A DNA stretch of 64,000 nucleotides from Sipunculus nudus (Eukaryota; Annelida; Sipuncula; Golfingiida; Sipunculidae), in NCBI GenBank assembly GCA_026874595.1, contig CM049306.1, positions 21,199,019 through 21,263,018 of the forward strand. Direction: 5' to 3'. Under the pieces are notes generated by a model. It was not told the DNA's origin. It searched no databases and saw nothing but the letters and a program-made list of their open reading frames with translations. Positions within the stretch are counted from its first letter, which is position 1; each line of letters starts with the position of its first letter. Shown here one piece after another: positions 11,546 to 23,625 of the stretch. Made by a program: the position numbers and the translations under genes.

Positions 11546-12555
11546 AATTTTGTGAAAAGAAAATTTAGGTCTTTACAGTGTTTTCCTTTGCTGTTCACAC
11601 ATGTCTGGAGAGACTTCACAAAAATGGTTTATATTCTGTCTATCATAGAAAAAAGTGTGCAGGCACCTTAAATTATTAATATTATATGTGTGGTATTAAA
11701 ACATTAAGCCTCCAGCTTATGCAAGTAGAAAAGAGAGAGAATTAAGGAGATATGCATGCGGCTCCTGGATACTTGTAAATAATCCCAGCGGAGCTTGGTT
11801 GCAAGGAGCTGTGGAACCCATTTAATTTGTTTGTTGATGTTTGATGTCCCTCTGGGCACACTTTGGCCCAGGGCTCATGTGGGGATACAAGCCGGATCCC
11901 ACAGCGCTGGTTTTGGATCTTAGAATCTGCGATCATTGGATTGTTCGGAGATTAGGTTATTTATAAAGCTTCAGAGCTGTGTCGCAGACATGTTTCTATA
12001 TGTCATAATTTTTTGCTCACCATTTCTGACAGATCTTTATTATATGATATTTTTTTGTCTGCATGTCTGAGATGTTAGGATATAAACTTGTCATGTTTTG
12101 TCTGGATAAGCTGGTGTAGTACATTAAACTTATTTACTTAGTATTTTCTTGTAATTTTTCCTGTAAGAGAAACTTAAATCCTAACTCTTATGCATGATAA
12201 AACACCTCTTACCATTATCTTCATGCCTGATGGTTTAAACATTTTCCAGGTATAGATAAAAATCACACACCTCCAGAGAGAGTGACAGGTGAAAATGGCA
12301 TGAAGTAATGTAACCCTGCAAAACATAGTTATTTCTGCCAGACTTAGAGTACCTGCAGTATGTTGTTTGATTAATTGTAATGTTTTGATTTCCAAAATTC
12401 AAAACTTGAATTCTGTTGCCTGTTTTTTTTTTTTTAATTTAGCCAATTTTTACCTTTACCATTGTGACCTCAAGCATTTTGACCTGTACCATTTTCCTAG
12501 TTGTTTTTTTATCTCAACCATTTTACCTTGCATATAACCTTTTGGACAATTTCTC
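11546..12555. other. Gene-free stretch
   Basis: Mixed-composition intronic or intergenic sequence with a poly(T) run near 12422-12435. No exon, RNA gene or mobile element recognised. Confidence 0.4.
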
Positions 12556-12559
12556 TCTG

Positions 12560-13795
12560 GGCAGTCTCCCTTACTGGACATGCAGTTTTCCATCCTTGCT
12601 GGACATACAGTCTCCCCACTGGATGTGCAGCTTCCATCACTGGACATGCAGCTTCCCTCACTGGACAAGCAGCCCCCCCCCCCCACTGGACATGCAGCCT
12701 CCCTCACTGGACATGCAGCTTCCCTCACTGGACATGCAGTCTCCCTCACTGGACATGCAGCTTCCCTCACTGGACAAGCAGCCCCCCCACTGGACATGCA
12801 GCCTCCCTCACTGGACATGCAGCTTCCCTCACTGAACATGCAGTCTCCCCCACTGGACATGCAGCCTCCCTCACTGGACATGTGGCCTCCCTCGCTTGAC
12901 ATGCAGTCTCCCTCACTGGACCTGTGGCCTCCCTAGCTTGACATGCAGCCTCCCTCACTCGACACGCAGACTCCCTCACTGTACATGCAGCCTCCCTCAC
13001 TGGATATTGCAGTCTCCCCCTATGTACATGCTGCCTCCCTCATTGGAGATGCAGTCTCCCTCAATCGACATGCTGCCTCCCTCACTCGACATGCAGACTT
13101 CCTCACTGGACATGTGGCCTCCCTCATTTGATATGTGGCCTCCCTCACTGGATATGCAGTCTCTCTCACTGGATATTGATCTCCCTCATTGGACATGCAG
13201 CCTCCCTCACATGACATGCAGTCTCCCTTACTGGACATGCAGTCTCCCCCACTGGACATACAGCCTCCTTCACTGGACATGCAGTCTCCCTCACTGGACA
13301 TGCAGTCTCCCTCACTGGACATGCAGTCTCCCTCACTGGACATGCAGCCTCCCTCACTGGACATGCAGCCTCCCTCACTGGACATGCAGTCTCCCTCACT
13401 GGACATGCAGTCTCCCTTACTGGACATGCAGTCTCCCTTACTGGACATGCAGTCTCCCCCACTGGACATACAGCCTCCCTCACTGGACATGCAGTGTCCC
13501 TCACTGGACATGCAGTCTCCCTCACTGGACATGCAGTCTCCCTCACTGGACATGCAGTCTCCCTCACTGGACATGCAGTCTCCCTCACTGGACATGCAGC
13601 CTCCCTCACTGGACATGCAGCCTCCCTTACTGGACATACAGTCGCCCTCACTGGACATGCAGTCTCCCTCACTGGACATGCAGTCTCCCTCACTGGACAT
13701 GCAGCCTCCCCCACTGGACATGCAGTCTCCCCCACTGGACATGCAGTCTCCCTCACTGGACATGCAGCCTCCCTCACTTGACGTGCAGTCTCCTG
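12560..13795 (+). repeat. 21-bp minisatellite, about 58 copies
   Basis: Consensus CTGGACATGCAGTCTCCCTCA, with variants AGCCTCC, AGCTTCC and TGTGGCC. The array is degenerate on the left (12560-13190) and nearly homogeneous from 13190 to 13795. Because the unit is a multiple of three and lacks stops in several phases, it yields long open frames: TCSLPHW and DMQSPSL repeats on + and SSEGDCM and PVRETAC repeats on -. There is no ATG-led unique protein, signal peptide or splice context, so these are treated as non-coding by-products. Confidence 0.9.
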
Positions 13796-14280
13796 TTCAT
13801 AACGCTGACCTCTTGCACCAGATACCCATCACATACAGGATATCCTTCTTACAGTTTTATGCAGTTCAGCTGTTAAGCTAAATATTATAAAATATCAGGT
13901 GGTCCGGTTTGTTAGAAAGGATTAAAGTAAATATTAAAGGCCTTTTCATTAGGTTTTCATCATTTACAAAGGAAAGAAGTAACAGGTTTATAGGCTTGCA
14001 TGAAATACTTGCTCCTTTTCCAGATCATGTGCATACACTTTTTTAGCAGTTTAGCACCCTGAACTGTTAGCCATGTACATGCAGACAATATTTTATCAGT
14101 ATTGTACTATGATCTGTTAGCCATGTACATGCAGATACTATTTTAGCAGTATTGAACTATGAACTGTTAGCCATTTCATTGATAAGAAGAGGTGATATTG
14201 ATCTTTGGTGAAAGAGGGTGAATAAAATACAAAATTTCTGTTTGTGAGATTTCACATATGGAAACATATTGCAAGGTTTG
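13796..14280. repeat. Gene-free stretch with a 62-bp tandem repeat
   Basis: Between about 14045 and 14190 a unit containing GAACTGTTAGCCATGTACAT followed by GCAGA is present about 2.3 times. The remainder is unremarkable. Confidence 0.6.
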
Positions 14281-15179
14281 TAGCGGTGGGCCGATCATCG
14301 AGTTTTACCGAAAATCAGTCGGTTTGCTGCCTCTTTCAAGTGCTTGATTACCAAAGGCAACTATCGATTACATCATAATCATGATTTATTTTTTTAAACC
14401 AGAATGCCTTTATGTTATAGGCTAAAATTATTCTTCCCTTTTTTTTATAACATTCCGCGCTTCATATAATGAGTCTGTGTTCCCAAATAACTTCTGTATG
14501 TAACTGAGTATAACAAGGTAGATGCAAGAACTGAGTTCTTAATAAACCTCTGTGAACTGGCAGGGAGCTGCAGAATTGGCTGACATGCAGAGAGTTTATA
14601 ACAAGATTTACATTGCACAATATGGGCGGTATGGTGTTAAAATGCTCCATAATTCTTCAGGTCTATGTCAATTTTGCGAGTTTCTCTTAGAAATAATCTC
14701 TTCAACTGATGCAAGCTGCCGCTGTTAAGCCATTCTTTAAAAAATTCTTTGTTGGGGCCAACCCGGCCGGTCGAGTATTTGGGTTGCGGCTGGAATTTTT
14801 TTTTGGACTAGTCCGCAAATTATTATTTTTTGTATGATCTGCACCTGGGCCTGTAAAATTCTACCTTCATTATCCAGAAAAACAGCCCCTATCTAGGTCT
14901 AACATTCTTAGAAGCACTTAATTTTTATAATGAAAGATATTACCTGACGTTGCTGATCGTTTAATTTGAGTCTTAAAATTAGTCTGTTTGTGCCTATATA
15001 TGTGGAATGATCAGAACACCAGAGAATAACTGCTGGGAAAACGCTTCCCAGTTTCCTTGCTAAGGCGAAACATCCTGAAAAAATATTGAGCGATTAGAAA
15101 TGGCTCTCATTTGATTACAAATAAAGCGAAAATTCGTGGCTGTGGTATTAAATGAAAGTTATCCCGACATTCATGCTGT

Positions 15180-15425
15180 CAACTGACCAATTTCGGCATC
15201 TAAACCATGTGACTGGTTTATTTGAATGAACACCTGCCTCGTCAACACAAACAGTCTTGTGATTGGCGGATAGGTCACGTGTCATAGACAGAGAGCCAAT
15301 AAGAGGTTCCTAGTAAAAATTCACCCCATGTGACTTCATTCATGACTATTTTGGCGGGAAAATGTACACTGACATCGTGTCGCCGGCCTACGGTGGTTAT
15401 AATTTTGCCACTGTGAGAATATAAA
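15180..15425. repeat. Promoter-like block with CCAAT and E2F-like words, duplicated at 36820-36985
   Basis: In the same order as at 36.8 kb it holds GATTGGCGGA, GAGAGCCAAT, ATTCATG and TGGCGGGAAAA. CCAAT (both orientations) and TTTTGGCGGGAAAA (E2F-like) suggest promoter ancestry. No adjacent gene is recognised in either copy, so it is more likely the promoter of a mobile element. Confidence 0.5.
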
Positions 15426-15529
15426 GCCAATAATGCTGGCCTATTGAATGGAAATTAATCAGCATTGCTCACTAAGTAATTAACTACAGAAAAAAAAAAT
15501 ATGTTCAGCATTATAGGCACCGTGCCTGT

Positions 15530-15595
15530 CTTTGATTTTTTTCTAATTTGCCCCAGGCGGGGGCATTCGTGTCGTTTCGACACATCTAGTTATAA
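15530..15595 (+). mobile_element. Helitron/HINE-like 3' terminus, separate family
   Basis: CCCCAGGCGGGGGC is followed by the perfect stem GTGTCG-TTT-CGACAC and then ATCTAG|TT, the hairpin-plus-CTAG order seen in families A and B. The 5' end of this copy was not located. Confidence 0.5.
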
Positions 15596-15833
15596 ATGAT
15601 TTAAATGAAACATGAAAAGCATATCTTACTAATAATAGGAATATATATATAAAAAGGGAAAAAACTTCTTTTCTCAAGGTGGAATTACTAAGACAAGCGG
15701 GCTAATTTAAGAAAGTTCAGTTTCACAGATAATTGCATGTTTGTTTATATTTGTCTGAACTGATTAATAATCGATCATCAATCAGTTTGTTCAAACTTAT
15801 GATCGATTATGAAAAATGAACTGACTCACAACA

Positions 15834-16897
15834 CTAGTTTGCTGTGAAAGAGGTGTGAATATTTTATCAGTAAGGGGGGGGGGGGGGGGGGTTGGTATTG
15901 AATCATGGCATCAAGAAAAAAACAGGGACCACTTGGCTTCATTTGATTACACAGTGTTCAACCAGAGCTTGTTTTGCAGCATGGATGGTTGTAAATCAGA
16001 CCAAGGTTTTGGCCGGGCTGTTCTCCTAGTCACTGGTGCAGTGTGGCAATGACCCAGAAGACAGACACAAGGACAGGCTGAGTCAGTGCAGCAGCAGCCC
16101 TGGCAGAACAGGCTGACAGACTCAGGATGTGGCACTGTTCATAGACCACAGGCCTGCTTCAGCAGATTTTACCAGTGCTGGTTTGAGCCAGTAATTTATA
16201 TTAAAGGGTAGGATTGAGTCTGAAAGGCTAAAAACTGAAGCTGTCAGTGAGATGTGGCTTATGGGCGACTGTACATTAATGAATTAGAAATCACACTGAG
16301 AGAGCATTGGATCACCAGATCCAAAATACTACCAGTATCCTGATCAGGCCTTTGATGGTGTTACTAAGTACATACATGAGTTAAAACTGAGAAAACTGAA
16401 TCCAATTTCACCAGCTAAGTGAATGCATCACAGGTCTGCTCTGCCCACCAGTGTAACAGCAGCTCCAGTTAGAATGGATATATGATTGGGGGTGTAGGTG
16501 TTGCACCTTGTGAAAAATAATGGCCTCATCTTCCACCATGTTTAACATATTGCGCTGTCTTTCATTGGTAAAGAATCCTTAAAATAAACACTTATCATGG
16601 AGATCCAGATTAACCCAGAATTTTATTAATTGTTCCATGAGTAATGTTACACAAAAATGGTCAGAACCTTTCACAACAATTTAAGTAAACCAACCTTCTG
16701 ATATATTTGTGTAATTTCTGACCCCTATTTCTGGCTTCACTTGTTTGGCGAAGTCTTGCTCTGTACATCTGTCATCTTGATTTCCAGACAAAGAACTTAT
16801 CTCAGAAAGGACTCAGTAGATTGAATACCTCTACCAAAGACAAACAGTCACTTTATTTAAAGGAGTCTTCCCTGTCTCCTGTCCCATCTCTTCTCAT
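15834..16897. other. Gene-free stretch with poly(G)
   Basis: An 18-base G run lies at 15874-15891. The rest, 15900-16890, is complex, apparently non-repetitive sequence without a supported exon; some may be regulatory. Confidence 0.4.
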
Positions 16898-17720
16898 ATA
16901 CCCCTTTCAAAAGGCAAATGCAAAATAGTTTCAAACCATTTTGAATGAGAATTGAGCATTCACACAGCAATCAATAGGTATTTCAAACCATTTTGGCTAA
17001 AATGATTTGAATCCAGCTTAGGAGGTGGTCTCAAACAGTTTCCAATATTAATCCAGTTATCTGCTGCATTAATGTACCGTGTAAATGCTCATTTCACATT
17101 CAAAATAGTTTAGATCAAGTACTGAAGCAGCAACTGAATCATGGAACATGCCTAAATGCCTATGTCAGCATGTCATCACATTGATCCACATGTGAAATGT
17201 ACACCTCATTCATTGGTGCCAGAAGCCTGTGTGATCCCACAATATGCTGTGTTTCCATTCATCTGTAAATCTTGTACGTCTCGTACGCAAAAAATCGGAT
17301 CCCTCTTTATAAGATGAACTGTTTCCATATGTCCGTTTTAACGTGCTCTGCATGCGTATCCGCAAAAACGGACAGCATAGAAAAGGATCGTTTAGCGATT
17401 CATCCGTTTTACGGATAGCAAAAATGCCTACATTTCCCAATAGTGCCCCGGCACCGGGTGTGATGAGACATACTGACCGTCTTCCTGCCTGTCGTCCTTT
17501 CAGTTTCAAAAGAGGCACATTAAAGGGTATCCGCAAGAAAATCGTACATATTTTGGAAACAGTTTTTGTGGACTGCGAACTATAGAACGTACGCACATCT
17601 TTTGTGGATACGTTTTTTGCGGATACATGGAAAAATAGCTTTATTGTTTGAAACTGATTTGACCAATCCATCTCGAGCAAAATGTTTTAAAACCAAATTT
17701 TTTGTGGATGGGGTAAGAGT
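16898..17720. mobile_element. TIR element (MITE-like) with a second inverted repeat inside
   Basis: Left CCCCTTTCAAAAGGCAAATG...TTTCAAACCATTTTG is mirrored on the right by CAAAATGTTTTAAAACCAAA...GGATGGGGTAAG (17679-17717). Inside, GAACTGTTTCCATAT (17309-17323) pairs with ATATTTTGGAAACAGTTT (17547-17564), and TGTTTCCATTCATC (17250) with ATGGAAAAA (17625), suggesting a nested fold-back element. A 156-codon open frame on the minus strand (17210-17680) lies across these repeats and matches nothing I know. Confidence 0.5.
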
Positions 17721-20265
17721 GTGTGCAGATCAGGTCTGTAGTATATGCCTAAACTAACGATGTGAACAGGTCTATGTCTCTTCTTTCTTGTTTCTCTTTT
17801 ATGACTTTTGATAATTTTAATTGCCTGATGTTATGTGATGCAGATAGCGTATAAATTACCTGGCTCTGCTTAAATTTATTGATGATACCATTCTCTTTGT
17901 TGGCAGTATTCAATCATGTCATGTTCTAGTTTTGAGTAAATTTCATTTTTATAGGTCAGGGCTCATCATTAACATTTGTAAGCATCTGCCCAGTAAGACA
18001 AGAAACATATAGCTTTTACTTGCCATACATGAATTTAAAAAAAATATTGTGGTCCATAAGATTATTTTGCAACAATAAACATATTTGTTTTTAAGAATAT
18101 TTCTCTTTGGTATTTGCACCAATTAACATACAGCTTATTTAAGATAGTGGTATTAAAATATATTTTTTCATTTCTCCAAGAAAGAAAATAACTAACTGAA
18201 AGTATGTTAAGATTCAAGTTAAGATTCAGGCCTTGGGTAAAGCGGATTGTGTTGATTTGGCAACATGCAACCCACAATTTCTGGAACTTTTACTTGCCCC
18301 AGACAAGTTGTTGCCCTTTAATGTCACGTCCTGTAGGCCAGGAGCCATGTGTTGATACATATACTATTTATTTAAATGTCATTCTCTATGCATCACTAAC
18401 CACCTGACAAGAAATTTAAATGTCAGAGGCACATTTGTCTCTCAACCAGCACTTTATTCTAAAATTTACAAGCAGGACAAACATAAGCATATAAAGGGCA
18501 CTTTGGTTCCATATTATGGTTGTAATTTTAGCCATTTGCTATTATAGTAAAACAGGAAATTTAGCCAAAAATGGCAGTTTTTACTGCCAGTGGTGCCTTA
18601 CATCATGTGTTTGTGTGGTAATTAACTTAAGACAGGCAAAAATTTTAATTTTGTGTGGTACAGTTAAGGACTAAGTTTTTACTATAATTATTAACTATAT
18701 ATTGTTTTGAACACAAAAAATGTGGGTTTTATATCCTGTTAAAATTGTCAGTAAGCTGTCAGATAAGACGTTTTACTGTTGCTAGGGTGGAAAATATTAA
18801 GTTCAGCAGATTTAGTATGGTACATCTTATAATCACAAACAAAACTTAAATTACCCATCTATTTCGAACAACTTTCTATTATAAAAAATGGTCTTTTCCA
18901 CTTTTCACCTGAAACATGAGTAAAATTGAACACATTAATTGACCATTATTTTACATGCAAAAATTCCTTTGAACAAGGGGCTGTTAATGAGCATCAGTTG
19001 AATTAAGATATTTTTAAATAACTTAAAATTATTTTTATAAATGATATTTGCATTCATACTTCCATAATATGAAATTCATAGCCAAAAATCTGAAACACCT
19101 CTGCAGCCATCATCACCAAATTTGCCAAGCTCTTGTAATAGTGTGCCAGTCCCAGTTACCTAGATTTCTAGTTTAATACACTGGGTGGGAGACTACTTGA
19201 ATTTATGACCACTTATAACTCAGATAAAATGGTCTGTCCTGTAAATGGAGTTGTCTTTTTATTTAGAAAGTATATAGGTGATATTAATTAAACGTTCCCG
19301 AGGCAGCGGAAATCTTGCACTTCTAAAGATTCTACTGATTTTCCCGCTGCCTGCTTTGACTGTTTATGATGCACTTAAACACCAGGTGGTAGGCCTGTCT
19401 GCTGAAAGACTGCTGATGTGACTAGCAGCCAATCAAATGCCAGTCTACAAACACTGGACAGGCATCAGGCTCCGCCAAGAAACCAGGAGTGGGGCCATTC
19501 TCTCTGAACCTGTGACCTGTTCAAACGGTTGCTGGGGCAAATAGCTGTCACTGAAAACGAAATGAACAACATTAGCTCCGTGTATTCCTCACTTGGCTGG
19601 TAAACTGTTCTGTCTTCCAGCACAGGGTCTCATCTGATTGGACCAAAATACAGTGCTCCCCTCTAGTGTAGAGTTTCAGGATATGAGGTAAAAACAAACA
19701 GCGCTTACCATATAGGTCGTTGGCCTATAGGGAAAGCGCTGTGTAAAGACCGTATATTAATGAATAAGCCACTTTGTTTTCAGGAAATGAATTCAGGAGT
19801 CACTGTTCTGGATTGACATTAGCAATGTCTGTCTCAGTCTATTTCATCTATCATGTATCATCTATTGTCTGTAAGATGACAGTACCAGACTCTACCTGGC
19901 TCTATCAGATTGAAATGTAACAAACAAGTATCCAGGGCTACATATGCTCCAAGCAGCAATTAAAATAGTGACAGGTTGACAATGATTTGAGTGCTGGAGG
20001 TGCTCTTATTTAGGCAGCTCAGATGCAGAGCGCATTGATTAATAAATTCAAACAAGCACATGCCAAAAAGATTGATCATACTGAATGAGATTGTGGCACG
20101 ACATAATCTTATCTAGGCAGGCTGGCTTTCAGGAGAGATACTGTACTTAAATCAATTCTTGGTCAATGGCCTGTTGTTAGCACTGTCTATTGAATGAAGA
20201 TGAAAGTATCTATTTGATAAGGATGATATATTAATATTAGGATTATATGTTATTATTATTAAGCC
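17721..20265. other. Gene-free stretch; complex islands and one strong hairpin
   Basis: 17760-19280 is AT-rich without recognisable features. 19290-19680 is of higher complexity (AGCAGCCAATCAAATG, a CCAAT box) and has no repeat match, so it is a candidate regulatory island. A hairpin AGCGCTTACCATATAGG...CCTATAGGGAAAGCGCT lies at about 19701-19740. Confidence 0.4.
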
Positions 20266-20269
20266 TTCT

Positions 20270-20463
20270 GGATTTCAGGTTTTATATGCACGGGGTAAGG
20301 AATAATCCAGAAGTCATAACCTTTTGTTAAGTCATTAGAGCGAATCTCTGATCTTCTACAACAAGATTTCGCCATTATGCTATTGAGGCACCAGTGGGGT
20401 TCAAACCAGTGACCTTCAGCTCCGAAGTCCAACGCCTTAAATTCTAGGCTATATTCTACCCCT
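20270..20463 (-). mobile_element. tRNA-derived SINE
   Basis: On the minus strand the head reads TATAGCCTAGAATTTAAGG (A-box region), then GCGTTGGACTTCGG, and GGTTTGAACCCC (B box, 20397-20408). The words TTAAGGCG and TGGACT match the D-arm and anticodon-arm region of class II tRNAs (Ser/Leu). The head is followed by a tRNA-unrelated body (CAATAGCATAATGGCG...). No intact acceptor stem is seen, so it is a retroposon and not a tRNA gene. The left boundary is approximate. Confidence 0.65.
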
Positions 20464-20465
20464 TA

Positions 20466-23282
20466 TTTATGGTAGTGAAGCATTTTTTCTGCAGTGAACA
20501 GGAGATTGTTGTAGTTTTCCATTTAAACTTTTTCTAAAGATTGCAGATATAATTTACACGTTTATTCATGATATGTCATTGCTTAGAATATCTCCTAATG
20601 GTGGCAGTGAGGGTTTTACATTAATTAAGGTCTCTTATTGAGCATTTTGATAAATTATTTATGACAGTTCTACCCATTATTAAATTAGATAGATGAAATA
20701 TTATGACTTGAAAATCATAATGTAAATGGCTTGTTGTGATGAATGGGGTTAATCACATAGTACATTAAGACTCTAATCACTTTGGGGACCTATCTCTCTC
20801 CTGTCATTGATTGATATTTTTGTTTGAAATGATGTGACTCAGCGGGTATCCAAGACTCGCTACAGCCCGGAATTGACTGGTATTTATTCTAGTAAAGAAC
20901 TATGTTGCTTGGAATATCATGGACTGGAATGCATTTTGTCTGATAATGTCCAGCAGATCTACACCTGCATGTAAAACATTTGTGAATAAAAGGTCCCATC
21001 ATTAAAGGTAAAATCAAAAAGTAAAAGGTTTGCATTATGAATAAAAAAAGATTGTTCATGTTCAAAGATTGATATTTTATACATTTCCAATACATTTGTT
21101 AATGCAATGTTCAAAATATTTGATTCAATTAATTCACATAATAATGTTTATACTCTAGGTGTAGGTCTTTTGTATTGTGAGAACACAAAATATGGAACCC
21201 TCTCAAAAACTTAAAAAGTGAAAATCGCAAAATTTTAACCCTGCAAATATGAATCCAACCATAGTTAATAACTTGAAGTGTTTTGTAGATTGATGTATTG
21301 ATATATAATAGCGGTAAACACTTTATTGTAACATGTACCTTGCGACATCCAGATTTAAGTTTGGACAAAACATGGCAACACTGCAAGCTTTTTAAGTGCT
21401 TGTGAGTGAATAAATCAGGGTTTAATAAAGGCTCAGAAATATGACACAGGTATACTTCAGTAACAGCCTAAAATCAGTAGTCTATCTGGTAAGAGAATTT
21501 GATGGCGATTGGACACATATTAGCTGAGAAGAAGTGGGAATAACTCTATTGGATGACCATGCCCATGTCTGAAAGAAGAAAAAAAAAGAATAATAAATCA
21601 AAGAGACTTCATTGTAAGGATATCTAAGCATTAACTAAGCTTTGCCAGGGGCATCTTACCAGGTGAGAACTGAGGCCTTGTCAAGGGACTTATTACCACT
21701 GTACAGGTGTTAACTTAAAGCCCTGTCTGCATACCCATTTCCACCTGTCAATCAAGTTTGCCTTTGAACAAGCACAAAGTAGAAGGTTATGTTAAAAAAA
21801 AGTCTCCAGATAATCAGAGCAGTACCCAGTACTGTTGATAGTAGTCTTTGTAATAAGTGGACTCAAACAGATACAGGCACCTGTCAAGAAGCCATGAATG
21901 ACATGAGAGATTACCTAATCAAAATTGATAGCCTTTGGAAGCACCACTTTTGGCTTATTTTGATGAAAGGTTCAGATATCTTTATTTAAAATATGTCGAT
22001 CCTCAAAAGCACCTCGCAGGCAAAAGTAGTGAAATAAAAAAAAGAGATTAGCTGAGTTTCTCTGTAATGTCATAATTACATGTTATGACTTCATGAGTAG
22101 CCTTGTGCATAAAAAAACTTAAAATCCAGAGGGCCTGATAATAAATATCATACCCATTTTATGGTTTCTAAAGTCAATGCTGGATTAACAAGTTTTGTTG
22201 TTTTTACACTTGGCCTTGGAATTGTATAGTTTTGTACTATTAGCCCAAGGACTGCTTTTTCTGGGATCTACAATAGTGTTACCATATGATTAATTACAAG
22301 TCCTCTTGGTGTTATGGCAGTAATTACAGATATTGATTAATGAAACTGATAAATGCAGTGTGTGGGCAGTGTAGTCTTGATGACAATGGGTTTATTACAT
22401 GGTGCCTACTGTCTTGCATTCATTTCTGCAGAAACTTTGTAAATTTTTCAAATTAATTAGTATGAATAAAATTTCAGCTAAATAATACAAAGATACTTTA
22501 TTAAATCAGGGAAGTCATTATTAATTTAGAGCATAATATAAAGAAATTAGTTGGTAAAATAGTACTGTATTTATGCAGGAACAAGATGAGCTCATTTTTA
22601 GGACAAGCTTGGGTCCAATTTAAGGTTTAAATTTTGGAAGAAAAACAAAATTTGTTACAACCATAATTGAGCAGAGTATTACCATGATGGGAAGTTGCTA
22701 TTTACTGTTCTGCTATTTTTTCAAAACAAATTAAGAAGTTTTAAGTTACACATTCAAGTGTGATGCAATGAAGATGCAGGATTTGTTGTACAGTGTGTGT
22801 GGTCTGACTTCTATCCACAATTTTCCAAATGCTTCTCCTGTATTTCCTGACTGATCTTGATTTTGTTTAGTGTATCTGATGGGGCTAGGTGTGGGCTTTG
22901 AATCCTCTATGTAGGATTTTGAAATTCATTTATTATGCAAATTTATGCAAATTTTTTCAAAATCACAAAAAAACTTCTCCTCCTTTATTTCTTGTCTGAT
23001 TTGATTCTGTTGGTTTTTTATCATAATTGTGTTGTGGGGGACTGGGTGAGCACTTCATCACTAGGGTACTGGTTCATTAATTTGCCATAATAAAAAGAAA
23101 AACTATTATACACTCCTTTTCTTAATAATAAAGTTATGTAATATAAATTCATGCAAATCAGCGTAGAATAAATATCTGGCTATCAGGAAAGTGACCATAA
23201 AAATGAAATGTTCAACCTGGGACAAAACAGTACATAATATAATAAAATCTGTGCAGGTTTCCATATTGGGAATTAAGGAAAA
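20466..23282. other. Gene-free AT-rich stretch
   Basis: No exon or element with definable ends. Around 21180-21260 (GCAAAATTTTAACCCTGCAAATATGAATCCAACCATAG, given here only as a region) is a diverged copy of a dispersed repeat also seen near 23620-23670 and 26390-26425. Confidence 0.4.
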
Positions 23283-23625
23283 AAGGAACTTTTGTGAAAC
23301 TCTGAAAAAGGGGTTATTGATCCTTTGTGAAACTCTGAAAAGGGAGAAAAATAGATCCTTTGTAAAACTGAAAAAAAGGACAAAATGGATCCTTTGTGAG
23401 ACTCTTGGAAAAAGGGGAAATGGATCCTTCATGAAACTCTGAAAAGGGGGGAAAATAGATCCTTTATGAAACTGAAAAAAGGGACAAAAATAATCCTTTT
23501 TGAGACTCATGGAAAAAGGGGAAATGGATCCTTTATGAAACTCTGAAAAGGGGAAAAATAGATCCTTTGTGAAACTAAAAAAAAAGGGACAAAATTAATA
23601 CTTTGTGAGATTCTGAATAAGGTCA
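23283..23625 (+). repeat. Purine-rich minisatellite with GATCCTTTGTGAAACTCTG units
   Basis: About nine diverged units of 35-45 bases, each containing GATCCTTTGTGAAACT and a run such as GAAAAAGGGG, in a higher-order pattern of roughly 125 bases (variants ATAGATCC, ATGGATCC, ATAATCC). It is flanked by a diverged dispersed repeat (ACCCCAGGAATATGATGCAA) on the right. Confidence 0.8.

Larger units (their letters stand above)
14281..15833. mobile_element. Possible hAT-like element remnant
   Basis: Left end TAGCGGTGGGCCGATCATCG resembles hAT termini. The right part (15765-15833) contains AATCGATCATCAATC and CTGACTCACAACACTA, loosely inverted to the left. GTTTG occurs on both outer flanks but an 8-bp duplication is not clear. 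No transposase is seen. It contains the promoter-like block at 15180-15420 and a Helitron-like 3' end at 15530-15595. Confidence 0.35.

Noticed and set aside
12560-13795. CRISPR-like array
   Set aside because: The repeat is contiguous with no unique spacers, and the window is eukaryotic.
12896-13876. 326-codon open frame of TCSLPHW repeats, and the partner frames on both strands
   Set aside because: Starts with TTG, consists wholly of the 21-bp minisatellite, and equally long frames exist in other phases; no unique sequence, splice or promoter support.
17210-17680. 156-codon open frame on the minus strand
   Set aside because: First codon is TTG (ATG only at 17671), it crosses nested inverted repeats of a TIR element, and shows no recognisable domain.
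20397-20463. A functional tRNA gene on the minus strand
   Set aside because: A- and B-box-like words are present but acceptor and anticodon stems do not close; fits a SINE head.
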